Both the position numbers and the translations under genes were made by a program. 64,000 nucleotides of DNA, taken from positions 2,852,001-2,916,000 of the forward strand of contig NZ_CP098604.1 of NCBI RefSeq assembly GCF_024499015.1. The letters run 5' to 3'. Below the pieces are notes generated by a model that did not search any database, was not told the DNA's origin, and saw nothing but the letters and a program-made list of their open reading frames with translations. The DNA is from Xanthomonas hortorum pv. pelargonii (GTDB lineage: Bacteria; Pseudomonadota; Gammaproteobacteria; Xanthomonadales; Xanthomonadaceae). Shown here piece after piece: positions 62,847 to 64,000 of this stretch; position 1 is the stretch's first letter; each line of letters begins with the position of its first letter.

Positions 62847-63356
62847 TCAGACGACTGCATCGCCGCGCTGCGCGTAAAAGGTGGTCTCGCTCGGACCCAG
62901 CCCCATGAGATTACGAGTGGCCTCAACATTGCCGCCAGTAGCGTTGGCGAAGCAAACGCGCAAGCGAAACAGACACTGTTGCACGCCGAATTTTGTTAAC
63001 ACATCCTCATAGTCCTCTCTGGAAATGGAGAATCCGACACTGCGCTTGCCGTTCGGAGGAAGATGGAACAGACCTTCGACGTTGAATTTGTAGTAAGTGC
63101 CTTCAGACTGCCCACCATAGTCAATGAAGATGTTGCGGATCTCTACAGGCTTAATTCCGACGTTCACCAAGTCTGCAGAGTAATGAAAAGCCTCTGGGCC
63201 GCTACCGCCTTGGATGCTTTCATTCTCCAACTGCAGGCGAGCCGCGTAGTCATAGGTTTGATTGCTTCGAGTGCGCCAATAGCTCGCTATCGCGATCCCG
63301 GTTGAAATCACGGATAGGGACAATGAGGCAAGTGCGATAGCAAGCGTTGAAGTCAC
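62847..63356 (-). CDS. Membrane-anchored unknown protein, integron cassette
   Basis: 169 residues. One N-terminal membrane helix (LAIALASLSLSVISTGIAIA), then a beta-rich extracytoplasmic or cytoplasmic domain with VNVGIKPVEIRNIFIDYGG and LPPNGKRSVGFSIS, similar in style to other cassette proteins that sense or bind surface ligands. No family assigned. Confidence 0.65.
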   Translation of the reverse strand: MTSTLAIALASLSLSVISTGIAIASYWRTRSNQTYDYAARLQLENESIQGGSGPEAFHYSADLVNVGIKPVEIRNIFIDYGGQSEGTYYKFNVEGLFHLPPNGKRSVGFSISREDYEDVLTKFGVQQCLFRLRVCFANATGGNVEATRNLMGLGPSETTFYAQRGDAVV

Positions 63357-63373
63357 GACGAAACCTCACTGGC

Positions 63374-63432
63374 ATCTAACGCATGAATTAAGCCGACCCG
63401 CGAAGCGGGTTCGGCTGAATGAATTGTTATGC
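63374..63432 (-). other. attC site 7
   Basis: 59 bases from ATCTAAC (63374-63380) to GTTATGC (63426-63432), with the CCGACCCGCGAAGCGGGTTC core. Confidence 0.85.
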
Positions 63433-63954
63433 CCCATCTTTGGATTGTAGGCGGGTAATGTGGTCGAAAGCAGCAAGCTTGGCCTCGACTTGGGACTTGT
63501 AGTTGCGACGAGCGTGTAACACCGTTGAGTTATCCAATGCTGCCAAGGTGCAGGCCCAGCCATCACCGCGCGGGTAAACGGTAATGCGGAATCCATCCGA
63601 AGTGATATGTGGATTGCCTTTTGCCGACACTTTCCAAGCACGTGCGGCCCAACGCTTGCGCTTTGCTGCACGGCTTTTCATAGAGGCTTCACGGGCTCGT
63701 GAGGCTGCTACATCGCCCTCCATGTGACCGGCGCATACACACCCAACCTCAAGAACTTCCGGGTAATCTGGGTGCTCCATGTGATGGACGTAGCGAATAG
63801 TCTGAGACTCGCACATCTGGCACTCGATGAGCGGTTCTCCAAGATCCTCAATATCTACGCATGTCCAGCCGCGATGCGGTACTCCGGCTACAGACCACTT
63901 GCCGCGCCTGTGTGCGACTAGCTCTTCTTCTGTGAGTGGCTGAGATGTCGCCAT
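63427..63954 (-). CDS. Unknown protein with CxxC and CxC motifs, integron cassette
   Basis: 175 residues. CQMCESQTIRYVHHMEHPDY (about 46) and VGCVCAGHMEGD (about 70) form a probable zinc site; the segment recurs in integron and phage proteins. A basic, Ala/Arg-rich middle (MKSRAAKRKRWAARAWKVS) follows, then a C-terminal domain with RITVYPRGDGW. A role in nucleic-acid binding is possible but unproven. Confidence 0.65.
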   Translation of the reverse strand: MATSQPLTEEELVAHRRGKWSVAGVPHRGWTCVDIEDLGEPLIECQMCESQTIRYVHHMEHPDYPEVLEVGCVCAGHMEGDVAASRAREASMKSRAAKRKRWAARAWKVSAKGNPHITSDGFRITVYPRGDGWACTLAALDNSTVLHARRNYKSQVEAKLAAFDHITRLQSKDGA

Positions 63955-63957
63955 GGG

Positions 63958-64000
63958 GCATAACGCCTGAATTAAGCCGACCCGCGAAGCGGGTTCGGCT
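63958..64000 (-). other. attC site 8, cut by the window edge
   Basis: Starts GCATAAC (63958-63964) and continues GCCTGAATTAAGCCGACCCG to the last base. Confirms that the array goes on to the right. Confidence 0.85.

Noticed and set aside
62378..64000. Regularly spaced palindromes considered as a CRISPR array
   Set aside because: Spacers are 350-550 bases and contain genes; core and fold match attC sites.

Overview
The window is chromosomal DNA of a Xanthomonas (GC-rich gammaproteobacterium, plant pathogen). The evidence is taxon-typical: two effector/immunity pairs of the Xanthomonas bacteria-killing type IV secretion system (C-terminal XVIPCD signal), a type III effector of the XopB/HopD1 family, a BaeSR-regulated SmeABC/MexAB-OprM-type efflux system, TonB-dependent receptor genes, dense short palindromic repeats, and a chromosomal integron cassette array. 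No tRNA, rRNA or CRISPR array was seen.

Layout. 1-2.4 kb (minus): a T4SS toxin (HExxH metallopeptidase-like, running off the left edge) preceded by its lipoprotein immunity gene. 2.5-13.5 kb: a purine-salvage/catabolism island: oxamate-amidohydrolase-like GGT-family enzyme, AtzE-like amidohydrolase with an AtzG-like N-terminus, nucleoside hydrolase, exported adenosine deaminase, NCS2 purine permease, a Rieske oxygenase and its reductase (resembling HpxD/HpxE), and a divergent LysR regulator. Together they could take nucleosides to free bases, import them, oxidise hypoxanthine and break down the late C2 amides. 13.7-30 kb: housekeeping and accessory metabolism (TatD, VOC protein, LysR/MFS pair, MerR/hydrolase pair, S1/P1-type nuclease plus TonB receptor, TetR-Sir2-OYE genes, a beta-hydroxyacid dehydrogenase, a stand-alone XVIPCD protein, PurU, MFS). 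30-38 kb: BaeR/BaeS divergent from a complete RND efflux operon. 38.8-40.8 kb: exported lipase-like protein.

41-46.6 kb is a methionine island: MTHFR-like protein, a MetR-type LysR regulator fused in frame to QueH, an FMN reductase with an N-terminal frameshift, MesX (DUF1852) and MesD (core-MetE methionine synthase). 46.8-50.3 kb: phosphate-selective porin with a convincing Pho box, and a QorB/HxlR-type quinone reductase/regulator pair. 50.5-52.4 kb: XopB.

52.9 kb to the right edge is an integron cassette array read on the minus strand, so the integrase should lie to the right of the window. Seven attC sites with the conserved 60-65 bp fold are recognisable, one split by an IS5-family insertion and one truncated by the window edge. 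Cassettes carry small membrane proteins, a DUF5329 protein, a nucleotidyltransferase and unknowns. An IS1595-family element with a perfect 8-bp target duplication splits one cassette gene. Embedded in the array but without its own recognisable attC on the left is a SymE-like toxin gene plus a second T4SS immunity/toxin pair (plus strand), paralogous to the pair at the left edge of the window and in opposite orientation.
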